From: JBAWAP01 sp049589355
GTDB taxonomy: Bacteria; Chloroflexota; Anaerolineae; VGOG01
Length of the DNA stretch: 35,090 bases
NCBI GenBank assembly: GCA_049589355.1
Contig: JBAWAP010000188.1
Coordinates: forward strand, 1 to 35,090
Direction: 5' to 3'
Shown here one piece after another: positions 7,147-16,300 of the stretch; position 1 is the first letter of the stretch, and each line of letters starts with the position of its first letter. The position numbers and the translations under genes were made by a program. The notes beneath the pieces are model-generated. The model had not been told where the DNA came from, searched no databases, and saw only the letters and a list, made by a program, of their open reading frames with translations.

Positions 7147-9615
7147 TCAGGCCGGCATCCCTGTCATCTGGGGGGCTTCAGCCCGCTCCTGGGCTCGCAG
7201 GACGATCTCGCCGTCTTCCATATCGGCCACAACCACGTCATCAGGCTGGAACTCACCTGACAATAACCTCTCGGACAAAGGATCCTCGACCAAACGCTGG
7301 ATGACCCGCCGCAAGTGCCGGGCCCCAAACTCGGTGCTGTAACCCTCCTTGGCCATGAAATCCTTGGCTTCGTCGGTGGCCTTTAATTCTACCTGGTGCT
7401 CGTCTAGGCGCTCCCTGATCTTATCCAGTTCCAGGGTAACGATTTGTTTGATCTCCTCCTTGGTCAAAGCCTTGAAAACTATTACCCCCTCCACCCGGTT
7501 GAGGAATTCAGGCCGGAATGTCTTCTTGAGTTGAGCCAAGAGCTTCTCCCGCATCTTCTGGTAGGCTTGTTCTTCCCCTTTAGCCTCGTCACGAGGCACA
7601 GCGAAGCCAAGGCTCGTCTCCCGATTGATAAGCTGGGCACCTATGTTAGAGGTCATAATGATGATTGTATTGCAGAAGTCAACCTGTCGCCCTCTAGCGT
7701 CGGAGAGATGCCCCTCGTCCATAATCTGAAGCAACATGTTGAAGACCTCAGGGTGGGCCTTCTCCACTTCGTCGAAGCAGATAACAGAGTAGGGACGACG
7801 GCGGATGGCTTCGGTAAGCTGCCCAGCATCCTCATAGCCAATGTAGCCTGGCGGAGCCCCTACCAACCGGGCCACGTTGTGACGCTCCATAAACTCGGAC
7901 ATGTCTAACTGCACCAGGGCCTCCTCGCTGCCGAACATGAACTCGGCCAAGGCCTTGGCCAGCTCCGTCTTACCCACGCCCGTGGGGCCCAGGAAGATAA
8001 AGGACCCGATGGGCCGCTTGGGATCCTTCAAACCCGCTCGCGCCCTGCGAACAGCTTTAGCTATGGTCGTGATGGCCTCGTCCTGGCCCACAATCCTCCG
8101 ATGCAGGGCCTCCTCCATCTGCAGGAGCCGCTCCGTCTCTTCCCCGGCAATGCGGGTGAGAGGAATGCCCGTCCACATGGATATCACCTCAGCTACATCG
8201 TCGGCAGTGACTAACGGGCCTTCGTCCGAGGAATCCCAGGCCAGGCGAAGCTGGTTGAACCTCTCTTGGAGTTTTACCTCCAAGTAGCGGAACTCCGTTG
8301 CATCCTCGTATTGCCTGCCCTCAATGGCTTTATCTTTTCGACGTTGCACTGCCTTCAGATCGGCATAGGCTTCCTTCAGGCCTTCAGAGTGGGGGGCCTT
8401 GTACATGCGCACCCGGGAGGCGGTTTCGTCAATGAGGTCTATGGCCTTGTCAGGTAGATACCTGTCGGATACATAGCGAGCGGCCAAGTGAGCGGCCATA
8501 TGGATGGCCTCGTCGGATATCCTCAGCTTGTGGTGAGCCTCGTAGCGCTCCTTTACGCCCTGCAGGATGTCAATAGTCTCCTCGATATTGGGCTCCTCGA
8601 CAAGGACGGGCTGGAAACGCCGCTCCAAAGCGGAGTCGCTTTCAATGTATTTGCGATACTCGTCGGCTGTGGTAGCCCCGATACACTGGAGCTCCCCACG
8701 CGCCAGAGATGGCTTGAGGATGTTGGCCGCGTCCACGGAGCTACCAGCAGATCCTGCTCCAACCAACATGTGTACTTCATCAATGAAGAGAATGCTACCT
8801 GAGTTTTTGACTTCCTCAATGACCCGTTTGAGCCGCTCTTCGAACTGGCCACGGTATATGGTGCCGGCCACCAGCGAGCCAACATCCAACTGCACCAGGC
8901 GCTTGTCGAGCAGTGGTTCCGGTGCCTCACCGGCCACGATACGCTGGGCCAGGCCCTCTACGATAGCCGTCTTACCCACCCCGGGCTTGCCAATGAGAGC
9001 TGGGTTGTTTTTTGTCCGCCGTGAGAGGATTTGAATGACTCGCTCTATCTCCGTTTTCCGGCCGACAACAGGGTCCAGCTTGCCCGCCTCGGCCAAGGAT
9101 GTAAGGTCGGTAGTAAGTTGATCAATAAGGGGGGTCTTCTTCTCCTGTCTTGCATGTCCAGCATAGACGGGGTTCTTCATCATGGCCCGCGTGGTCTCAG
9201 TGCGTACCTTATCCAAACTGACACCCATGCTCTTCAGCACATCAATGGCCACGCCATCACCCTGGCGCACTAACCCCAAGAGAAGATGTTCAGTGCCAAT
9301 GTAATGGTGCCCCAGGCGCCGCGCTTCATCAAAAGCCAGCTCTATCACCCGTTTGGTACGTGAAGTGAGGTGGATCCTGCCAAATGAGGCCTGCCGGCTG
9401 GGCCCACTAATCCTCTCGATTATCTGCTGTACCCGCCTTGGCTTGACCCCCAAGTCCTTTAAGACCCTGCTAGCCATGCCTTTCTCCTCACGCATCAGGC
9501 CCAACAGCAGGTGTTCGGTGCCGATGTAGCCATGATGAAGACGCTCAGCCTCCTCTTGAGCCAGGGTCAAAACACGGCGGGCTCTCTTGGTGAACCTATC
9601 GAGTTTGTCAGTCAT
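7147..9615 (-). CDS. clpC: ATP-dependent Clp protease ATP-binding subunit ClpC
   Basis: Hexameric AAA+ unfoldase that feeds substrates to ClpP. About 822 residues from the preferred ATG at 9615 (MTDKLDRFTKRARRVL). The order is: two Clp-N repeats (about 1-145, each with Y-I-G-T-E-H-L-L-L-G-L), AAA1 with G-K-P-G-V-G-K-T-A and F-I-D-E-V-H-M-L, a UVR-like middle segment (D-A-T-E-F-R-Y-L-E-V-K-L), AAA2 with G-P-T-G-V-G-K-T-E, and a C-terminal D2-small domain. The open frame extends 22 codons upstream, but that part does not resemble ClpC. No ctsR, mcsA or mcsB is adjacent. Confidence 0.97.
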   Translation of the reverse strand: MTDKLDRFTKRARRVLTLAQEEAERLHHGYIGTEHLLLGLMREEKGMASRVLKDLGVKPRRVQQIIERISGPSRQASFGRIHLTSRTKRVIELAFDEARRLGHHYIGTEHLLLGLVRQGDGVAIDVLKSMGVSLDKVRTETTRAMMKNPVYAGHARQEKKTPLIDQLTTDLTSLAEAGKLDPVVGRKTEIERVIQILSRRTKNNPALIGKPGVGKTAIVEGLAQRIVAGEAPEPLLDKRLVQLDVGSLVAGTIYRGQFEERLKRVIEEVKNSGSILFIDEVHMLVGAGSAGSSVDAANILKPSLARGELQCIGATTADEYRKYIESDSALERRFQPVLVEEPNIEETIDILQGVKERYEAHHKLRISDEAIHMAAHLAARYVSDRYLPDKAIDLIDETASRVRMYKAPHSEGLKEAYADLKAVQRRKDKAIEGRQYEDATEFRYLEVKLQERFNQLRLAWDSSDEGPLVTADDVAEVISMWTGIPLTRIAGEETERLLQMEEALHRRIVGQDEAITTIAKAVRRARAGLKDPKRPIGSFIFLGPTGVGKTELAKALAEFMFGSEEALVQLDMSEFMERHNVARLVGAPPGYIGYEDAGQLTEAIRRRPYSVICFDEVEKAHPEVFNMLLQIMDEGHLSDARGRQVDFCNTIIIMTSNIGAQLINRETSLGFAVPRDEAKGEEQAYQKMREKLLAQLKKTFRPEFLNRVEGVIVFKALTKEEIKQIVTLELDKIRERLDEHQVELKATDEAKDFMAKEGYSTEFGARHLRRVIQRLVEDPLSERLLSGEFQPDDVVVADMEDGEIVLRAQERAEAPQMTGMPA

Positions 9616-9746
9616 CCTACATGCCCTCTCGTCTACTTGCTCGCTCGGCTCGCTCGACGAGCATCCAATGCCTGTCAACAAGTGAAAACAAGTTACGATT
9701 ACCTAAAGAGTACACCGCTATCATTTGCTAGAAGGAGCTCGGTAGA

Positions 9747-11072
9747 CTAAAGGGCTTCTCTCTCGGCTACCGAAATGGTTTCTTGGGTCTCTTCCGCCCC
9801 TTCGCTCTCCATCTGGGTCAGTTCCTCTTCCTTGCCTTCGCTTCCTACCTCGACTTCGTGCTCCTGTTCTTCGAGCATGGCGGCGCGTTCAACTCGCCAG
9901 TCTAGGTCAGCGTACTCAGCTTTAGCGACCCTTTTCAGGCTGAGGCCCATACGACGGTGATCTGAGTCGAGGCTGATAATCCTCAGAGTGAGGGTATCCC
10001 CTTCTTTGACCACCTCTTTGGGATGAGCGACACGGTCGTTCGATAGCTCTGAGACGTGGATAAGTCCTTCAATATCGTCTCCTTTTAGCCGGGCAAAGGC
10101 CCCGAATCTAGTCAGCTTGGTGATGGTACCCTCAACCAACTGACCCACCGAGCACTTCTCCTCAACTTGGCTCCAGGGGTCGGGCTGCAGACGCTTGAGG
10201 CTAAGGCCAATACGCCGCTTATCCCGATCAACGTTCAGGACGTAGACGTCTACCTCGTCACCTACCTGGAGTACTTCACGGGGATGAGACACCCGCCCCC
10301 AGGCAAGCTCCGACAGGTGAATCAAGCCGTCGGCCCCTCCCAGATCAACAAATGCGCCGAACCCGCACAGACTGCTAACCTGTCCGTGGCAGATATCGCC
10401 CTCTTGAAGATTGGCCAATAGCTCAGTCTTTTGCTCCCCGTGCCATTGGCGCATGGCGGCTCGTTCGGAGAGAATCAAGCGGTTGCGCTGACGATCCAAT
10501 TCGATGATCTTGAGCAATAATTGCTGTCCAACCATCTTTGCTCGGCGCTCCTCAGGAGTTAGGGCCTCTTCCTTGCCCTGCCTGGGGGGAGGAACTAGCT
10601 GTGAGGCCGGCACGAAGCCTCGCACCTGACCCAATTGGACAATCAATCCCCCCTTGTTGTAGCCAGCCACCGTCCCCTCCAAGATCTCCTCAACCTCGAA
10701 ATTCCTCTCCAAAGATCGCCAATTCTTCTCCAGCTCAGCTTGGCGTAGAGAGAGGACGATCCGACCGTTCTTGTCCTCGGGGCTCACTACATAGGTCAGC
10801 ACCTCGTCCCCAATGTGTATCTCCTCGATACCCGATGGCCCCATGCTCTCCAATTCGCGACTGGAGATGGTTCCCTCGTATTTCCAACCTACATCTATCA
10901 GGACCTCCTCAGGGCTGACCCGCACCACCGTACCCTCCAAGATGTCGCCTCGACTCAAGGTCTTGACATCGTAGGCTGCCTCCGGGAGGTGCTCCATAGC
11001 GTCAACATTCCGGTCTGCAACTGCCTTTGGGACCCTCCTTTCTTCCAGCAACAGGACATCCTCCTCTTCCAT
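9747..11072 (-). CDS. rpsA: 30S ribosomal protein S1-like protein with four S1 domains
   Basis: About 441 residues with four S1 RNA-binding domains at roughly 40-110, 125-200, 220-290 and 305-375. The last two are the most canonical (G-F-G-A-F-V-D-L-G-G-A-D-G-L-I-H-L-S-E-L and F-G-A-F-A-R-L-K-G-D-D-I-E-G-L-I-H). An acidic Glu-rich tail follows. The family helps mRNA binding on the 30S subunit. The start is set at ATG 11072 (MEEEDVLLL) because AAGGAAG precedes it and the promoter's predicted transcription start is too close to the upstream in-frame ATG. Confidence 0.93.
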   Translation of the reverse strand: MEEEDVLLLEERRVPKAVADRNVDAMEHLPEAAYDVKTLSRGDILEGTVVRVSPEEVLIDVGWKYEGTISSRELESMGPSGIEEIHIGDEVLTYVVSPEDKNGRIVLSLRQAELEKNWRSLERNFEVEEILEGTVAGYNKGGLIVQLGQVRGFVPASQLVPPPRQGKEEALTPEERRAKMVGQQLLLKIIELDRQRNRLILSERAAMRQWHGEQKTELLANLQEGDICHGQVSSLCGFGAFVDLGGADGLIHLSELAWGRVSHPREVLQVGDEVDVYVLNVDRDKRRIGLSLKRLQPDPWSQVEEKCSVGQLVEGTITKLTRFGAFARLKGDDIEGLIHVSELSNDRVAHPKEVVKEGDTLTLRIISLDSDHRRMGLSLKRVAKAEYADLDWRVERAAMLEEQEHEVEVGSEGKEEELTQMESEGAEETQETISVAEREAL

Positions 11073-11102
11073 GGAAATCTTCCTTATCTTAAGCTTTCTC
11101 AT

Positions 11103-11131
11103 ATTATACCAAGTTTCGCACCAAAAAGCAA
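11103..11131 (-). promoter_or_regulatory. rpsA: Sigma70 promoter of the rpsA-like gene
   Basis: Minus strand TTGCTT (11131-11126), 17-bp spacer, TATAAT (11108-11103). Transcription should start near 11096, giving a leader of about 25 nt. Confidence 0.82.
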
Positions 11132-11372
11132 GCAAAAGGTGCCTGTGACTGTAGGGAGTTTGCTAACCGTCCTGACCTGTGATAGAATACCACCCATAGT
11201 GCAATGCTACCACAAGTATAGCATTGTCCCCTATCCTGGGAGCAATCCAGCCAGGTCGTACGCTGTTTGTCTATCGGGTTCACGAATCCTGCTCAGAGAT
11301 TCAGACGTGAGAGCAGGGTTTGGCAACCGCCGTGCCATTAGGCTGCGGGGTGCTCAGTGATTTGTTGAGGTG

Positions 11373-11488
11373 ACTGCTCAGGTGCAACGCACTTTGGTTG
11401 CAGAATCCAATTGTTGCGGAGTGTAATCTGCGTCGGGAAGCCGTTGAAACAGCGTGAACAAGTGCGTTGCACTTTATGGCTGAGCAGT
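11373..11488. repeat. Imperfect long inverted repeat upstream of the acetamidase gene
   Basis: ACTGCTCA-G-GTGCAACGCACTT (11373-11394) is mirrored by AAGTGCGTTGCAC (11460-11472) and TGAGCAGT (11481-11488), with an 8-nt insertion in the right arm. Further out, GATTTG (from about 11359) and CAAATC (to about 11505) also mirror each other. The centre is about 65 nt. It could be a decayed MITE-like element or a large regulatory cruciform. The gap 11073-11533 holds no gene; a separate 8-bp inverted repeat CAATGCTA/TAGCATTG lies near 11203-11227. Confidence 0.6.
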
Positions 11489-11533
11489 TCCTTGTTGAGC
11501 AAATCTACTATATATTTTATGAGGAGGCAAAGA

Positions 11534-12463
11534 ATGGCAGAACACTATCTTACCGATGACGTGCAAAAGAGATACCATTACACCATCAGTCCCTACGCAG
11601 ATCCTGTGCTTCATGTCAAACCGGGGGACACTATCGTCGTTGAAACATGCGACGCCTTTGGGGGGAAAATGGTCAGTGAGGATACAAAGCCTTCTGAGGT
11701 CCTCAAAGTCCCCTTCCTCAACCCTCAAAGTGGTCCCATTTATGTGGAAGGGGCAGAGAAAGGCGACGCCCTGGCGGTCAAAATCCATTCCATAAAACCT
11801 AGAGGACCACAACCACGGGGAACCACGTGCCTTGTCCCCTATTTTGGCGGCCTGACCAGTACGGATAAGACAGCCACTCTTCAGGATCCTCTCCCCGAAA
11901 TCGTGCGCAAAGTAAAAGTTACCGAAGAGTACGTCGAGTGGAATGACCGCATTACTCTACCCTATGCACCGTTCATCGGCACAATCGGTACCGCACCGGA
12001 AATCGAGGCTATCAATTCTCTTACACCAGGTAATCACGGTGGCAACATGGATCTGCCCGACGTGGGTCCGGGAAGCACCCTCTACCTTCCCGTGCGTTCA
12101 GAGGGGGCATTACTCTATCTTGGCGACGCTCACGCGGTACAGGGTGATGGCGAGCTTTGTGGTGTGGCCATCGAGTTTGCTACAACGACCACCATGACCC
12201 TCGATCTTGTCAAAGGATGGACTCTGAATTGGCCACGCCTGGAGAACGATGAGTTCATTATGAGCATCGGAAGCGCACGCCCCCTGGAGGATGCGGCCCG
12301 AATTGCCTATGCCGACCTCGTTCAATGGATGGTTGCCAGCTATGGCTTTGACAAGTGGGATGCCTACCTGCTTCTCTCGCAGATTGGCAAAGTACGCCTG
12401 GGCAACATGGTAGATCCCAATTACACGATTGGCGCCAGCATCGCCAAGCGATACCTACCATAA
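11534..12463 (+). CDS. Acetamidase/formamidase family protein
   Basis: 309 residues of the FmdA/AmdA family, which hydrolyse short amides such as formamide or acetamide to the acid and ammonia. Family features: an N-terminal H-V-K-P-G-D-T-I-V-V-E-T segment, A-P-F-I-G-T-I-G, P-G-N-H-G-G-N-M-D, and G-D-A-H-A-V-Q-G-D-G-E, which carry the conserved His/Asp metal-site residues. The ATG at 11534 follows a GAGGAGGC ribosome site; the open frame extends upstream without family similarity. The exact substrate cannot be told from sequence. The nearest downstream sequence is a dead aminotransferase. Confidence 0.93.
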   Translation: MAEHYLTDDVQKRYHYTISPYADPVLHVKPGDTIVVETCDAFGGKMVSEDTKPSEVLKVPFLNPQSGPIYVEGAEKGDALAVKIHSIKPRGPQPRGTTCLVPYFGGLTSTDKTATLQDPLPEIVRKVKVTEEYVEWNDRITLPYAPFIGTIGTAPEIEAINSLTPGNHGGNMDLPDVGPGSTLYLPVRSEGALLYLGDAHAVQGDGELCGVAIEFATTTTMTLDLVKGWTLNWPRLENDEFIMSIGSARPLEDAARIAYADLVQWMVASYGFDKWDAYLLLSQIGKVRLGNMVDPNYTIGASIAKRYLP

Positions 12464-12491
12464 CGCGCTTCAAAGGTGCGTATCGAAGCGA

Positions 12492-12908
12492 CTGACCGAT
12501 ACCCAGACACCCTCCTTCTGGGGCCGGTACGACAAAGTGCTGGCGATGAACAGTCTGAGCAAAGCCTACGGTTTGCCGGGGCTGCGGATTGGCTGGGGGT
12601 AGGGCCGGCGAACACGCGATTACATCCGCCGAGGCTTTCCCATTCTGGATGCATGGCTGGAGAGCCACGAGGGGACATTTGCCCTGGTCCCGCCCCAGGC
12701 AGCGGCTATCACCTTTGCCCGTTATCACCTCGATGTCAATTCGACCGAATTGGTGGAGCGGTTGATCCACGAAAAGAGCGTCTTCATCGTGCCGGGGGAC
12801 CACTTCGGTCTGGATCACTTCCTCCGCATCAGTTTCGGCCTGCCGCCCGACTACCTCTGGGCGGGGCTGGATCGCATCCACGAGTTGATTGTGGAGTTGC
12901 AGGGGTGA
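12492..12908 (+). pseudogene. Decayed class I/II PLP aminotransferase (C-terminal remnant)
   Basis: In one frame the sequence reads F-W-G-R-Y-D-K-V-L-A-M-N-S-L-S-K-A-Y-G-L, containing the PLP Schiff-base lysine motif, then P-G-L-R-I-G-W-G, then an in-frame TAG. After the stop the same frame resumes with R-D-Y-I-R-R-G-F-P-I-L-D and runs to a typical C-terminus (F-I-V-P-G-D-H-F-G, F-L-R-I-S-F-G, G-L-D-R-I-H-E) ending in TGA. The N-terminal two thirds of the large domain are missing, and about 40 residues normally found after R-I-G-W appear deleted. It is clearly non-functional. The remnant lies directly after the acetamidase gene. Confidence 0.85.
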
Positions 12909-12953
12909 GGGCTCTCCCAGGTCCTATGCCTCGCAGTTTGGCCTATGCGCCCG

Positions 12954-13337
12954 CTACCCTACGACAGCTATAGCGTCAATTTCCACCAAGGCTCCCAGGG
13001 CCAGGTTCGTCACCTCTACGGTTGAGCGAGCTGGTGGTTCTTTAGCAAAGAACCCGCCGTAGACCTCGTTCATGGCCTTGAAGTCGCCCATGTCCTTGAG
13101 AAACACCGTGGTCTTTACCACTTTGTCTAGAGAACTGCCGGCTGCCTCCAGCACAGCGGCGATATTCCTCAGCACCTGGCGGGTCTGCTCCTTGATCCCA
13201 CCCTCAACCAACTTGCCTGTGGCTGGATCTATAGCCAACTGGCCGGCGGTGAAGACAAAATCGCCAACGCGTATCGCCTGGGAATAAGGGCCTACCGCCG
13301 CCGGGGCCTTCTTGGTGGCTATGACTTCTCGTTTCAT
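12954..13337 (-). CDS. ridA: RidA family enamine/imine deaminase
   Basis: 127 residues, the usual length of this trimeric YjgF/YER057c/UK114 protein that hydrolyses reactive enamine/imine intermediates made by PLP enzymes. Motifs: A-P-A-A-V-G-P-Y-S-Q-A, V-F-T-A-G-Q-L-A-I-D-P-A-T-G, and P-A-R-S-T-V-E-V, whose Arg is the substrate-binding residue. The ribosome site AAGGAGGAGG precedes the ATG. It is the next minus-strand gene after dnaE, separated by 41 bp that include a CATTGG-type low-complexity stretch. Confidence 0.96.
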   Translation of the reverse strand: MKREVIATKKAPAAVGPYSQAIRVGDFVFTAGQLAIDPATGKLVEGGIKEQTRQVLRNIAAVLEAAGSSLDKVVKTTVFLKDMGDFKAMNEVYGGFFAKEPPARSTVEVTNLALGALVEIDAIAVVG

Positions 13338-13378
13338 CGAACCTCCTCCTTGTGGTCATTTGATCATTGGCTCATTGG

Positions 13379-16300
13379 TCATTGATTCTCTACCCTTATT
13401 GCCCCTGCTCCCAGTATCTCGACCAGGGCTTTCTCCAAGGCAGGGCAATAGTCGGTAGTAGCGTTGGGGAACTCCAACTGTACTCGGTTCTCGTCGTTGA
13501 CCAGATAGAGGCTGAAGTGGTCGTCACCCTCATAGCTTCGCAATAGACTGTGCACCTGCCCCAGGCGTTCGATATCCTGCTCCTGTTCCCCCGTGCGAGG
13601 GATGGTGATGTGGAGGTGTCGGGGCCTACCAGGCCGATACTTCTCCTCATCCACCGGGCGACTGATCAGCAGATAATCTTGAACCGATTCGCAGATCACC
13701 TTGGGCTCCCCCCTGCCACTTGTGTCCACCCTGCCCTTAACAACCAGGACCTTGTCCTCCTGCCAAAGCTCATGCGTCTTCTCGTAAACACTGGGGAAGA
13801 CGATAACCTCGATGCTGCCCCGCAGATCCTCAAGGTGCACGAAGGCCATAGGGTTGCCGTTCTTAGTCGTATGGGGGCGCAGCCAAGCCACCACCCCAGC
13901 TATGACTACCTTCTGGCCAGCCATCTGCTCGTCAATCTCGCCGCAGAAAGCGGTCACCGTTCCATCTAAGCTGGCCGCTACCTGTTGTAAAGGGTGTTCG
14001 GAGACATAGAAGCCAACTAGCTCCTTCTCCCAGGCCAACATTTCCTTGCGAGGCACCTCAGGTACGTCGGGCAGAGGGAGGGAACTTTCCATGGCCAGGG
14101 AGAAGCCGCTGGAGGCGTCGAACATGCTCAATTGGCCCACCTCCTGAGCCTGGTGAGTGCTCTGGCTAAGGGCTATCATGGGATCAATGATGGCCAACAG
14201 TTGGGATCGCTGGCCGAGAGCATCTAAGGCTCCGACCCTGATAAGACATTCCAGGGCCCGGCGGTTTACTTGTCGCAAATCAACCCGCTCGCAGAAATCC
14301 TCGATATCCTTGATGGGGCCGCCGTGCTCTCGGGCAGCCAGTATAGTCTCAATGGGCCCCTCTCCTACGTTCTTTACAGCACCCAAACCGAAGCGGATGG
14401 CACTGTCAACAGGAAGCAAACTGGTTTCTTGCCTCCTGCTCCTTACCTCTTGCTTCTTGCTTGCTGCTTCTATGGTGAAGTCCAGCCCACTCCTGTTCAC
14501 ATCCGGCGGCATGATCTCGATCCCCATTCTACGACACTCAGCGATGAAGAGACCAACCTTGTCGGTATTATTGCGTTCCACGCTTAGCAGGGCTGCCATG
14601 TACTCCACGGGGTATTTCGCCTTGAGCCAGGCTGTCTGACAAGTGATGACAGCGTAAGAGACAGCGTGCGCCCGGTTGAACCCGTAGTTGGAGAAATACT
14701 CGATAGCATCAAAGATCTCCTTGGCTTTATCGGATTCGATGCCGCCATACTTGACTGCCCCCTCGATGAAGGTCTTCCGATGTTTGAGGAGTTCTTTCTC
14801 TTTCTTCTTACCTACCGCATGCCGCATCAGGTCGGCATCGGCAGCCGAATAACCGGCCAGATCGGTCATAGTGCGGATCACCTGCTCCTGATAAACGATT
14901 ATGGCGTAGGTGTCCTTGAGGATGGGCTCTAGTTTGGGATGGATATAGCTCACTTCCTCTTGGCCGTGCTTGCGGGCGATGTAATTGGGGATGAACTGCA
15001 TCGGGCCAGGGCGGTAGAGGGCCAATACCGCCACGATGTCTTCGAAGTGTGTGGGTTGCATGTCAGTGAGGACGCGACGCATTCCCGCCGATTCCACTTG
15101 GAATATGCCAGTTACGTCGCCACTGGAGAGCAACTCGAAAATGGCGGGATCATCGGTGGGGATGGTGTCCATATCCAGTTGGATGCCGTAATTCTGGTGG
15201 ATGAGATCAACGGCCTTGCGCATGATGGTCAGAGTAGAAAGGCCCAGGAAGTCTATCTTAAGCAGACCAATGTCTTCCAATACTTCCATCGGGTATTGGG
15301 TCACAACTATGCCCCCGTCCTCACCTCTGGTTGGGCGATGCAGCGGGGTGTAGTTGAGTATGGGCGCGTCGGCGATGACCACGCCAGCAGCGTGGGTCGA
15401 GGCATGGCGAGCCACCCCTTCTAAACTCTTGGCCGTATCAACGAGCTCTTTGATATAATCCTTGCTCTCGTATAGATCTCGGAGTTCTGATACTTTGTCC
15501 AGGCCATCCTGGATCTTGATCTTGGGCCCAAAGGGGATCATCTTGGCCACTGCATCTACCTCGGGCAGAGGGATGTCCAGTGCTCGGCCAGCATCGCGGA
15601 TGGCTGCCCGCGCGCCCATGGTGCCGAAGGTGATGATTTGGGCCACCCTGTCAGGGCCATATTTTTGCACTGCGTACTGGATCATCTCGTCGCGGCGCTC
15701 GTCCGGGAAGTCCAGGTCAATGTCGGGCATGGTCACCCGACCCGGGTTGAGGAAGCGCTCGAAGATGAGGCCGTGCCTCAGCGGATCCAGGTTCGTAATG
15801 CCCAAGGTATAGGCCACGATGCTGCCGGCCGCGGAACCACGCACATTCCACCAGATGTCCTGATCTTTGGCATGACGTAAAAGATCCCAAACAATCAGAA
15901 AGTAAGCATCGAAACCCATCTGATGAATGAGGCCCAGTTCGTGCCGGAGGCGGACCTCGATCTCCGGGGTGACCATGGCATAGCGATCCTTCAAGCCCTC
16001 CTGGCACAAGTGACGCAGATAACTTTCGGCATCGTAGCCCTCGGGAACCTCGAAGATCGGCAAGTGATAGCCCTCGCTCTTCAAATCCAGGTTACAATTT
16101 TCGGCGATAAGCAAGCTATTCTCCACTGCTTCCGGCGCATCGGAGAAGAGCGCGGCCATTTCCTCGCCGCTCTTGAGGTAGAAGCTTTCGTCACCCATGG
16201 TCATGCGCTTGGGATCATTGATAGTGGTGTTGGTCTGGATGCAGAGGAGGATCTCCTGAGCCTTAGCCTCCTCGGGCCGCACGTAGTGGACGTCGTTGGT

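Noticed and set aside
9616..9681. Extended N-terminus of ClpC
   Set aside because: The additional 22 codons do not resemble ClpC, while the ATG at 9615 gives the standard N-terminus.
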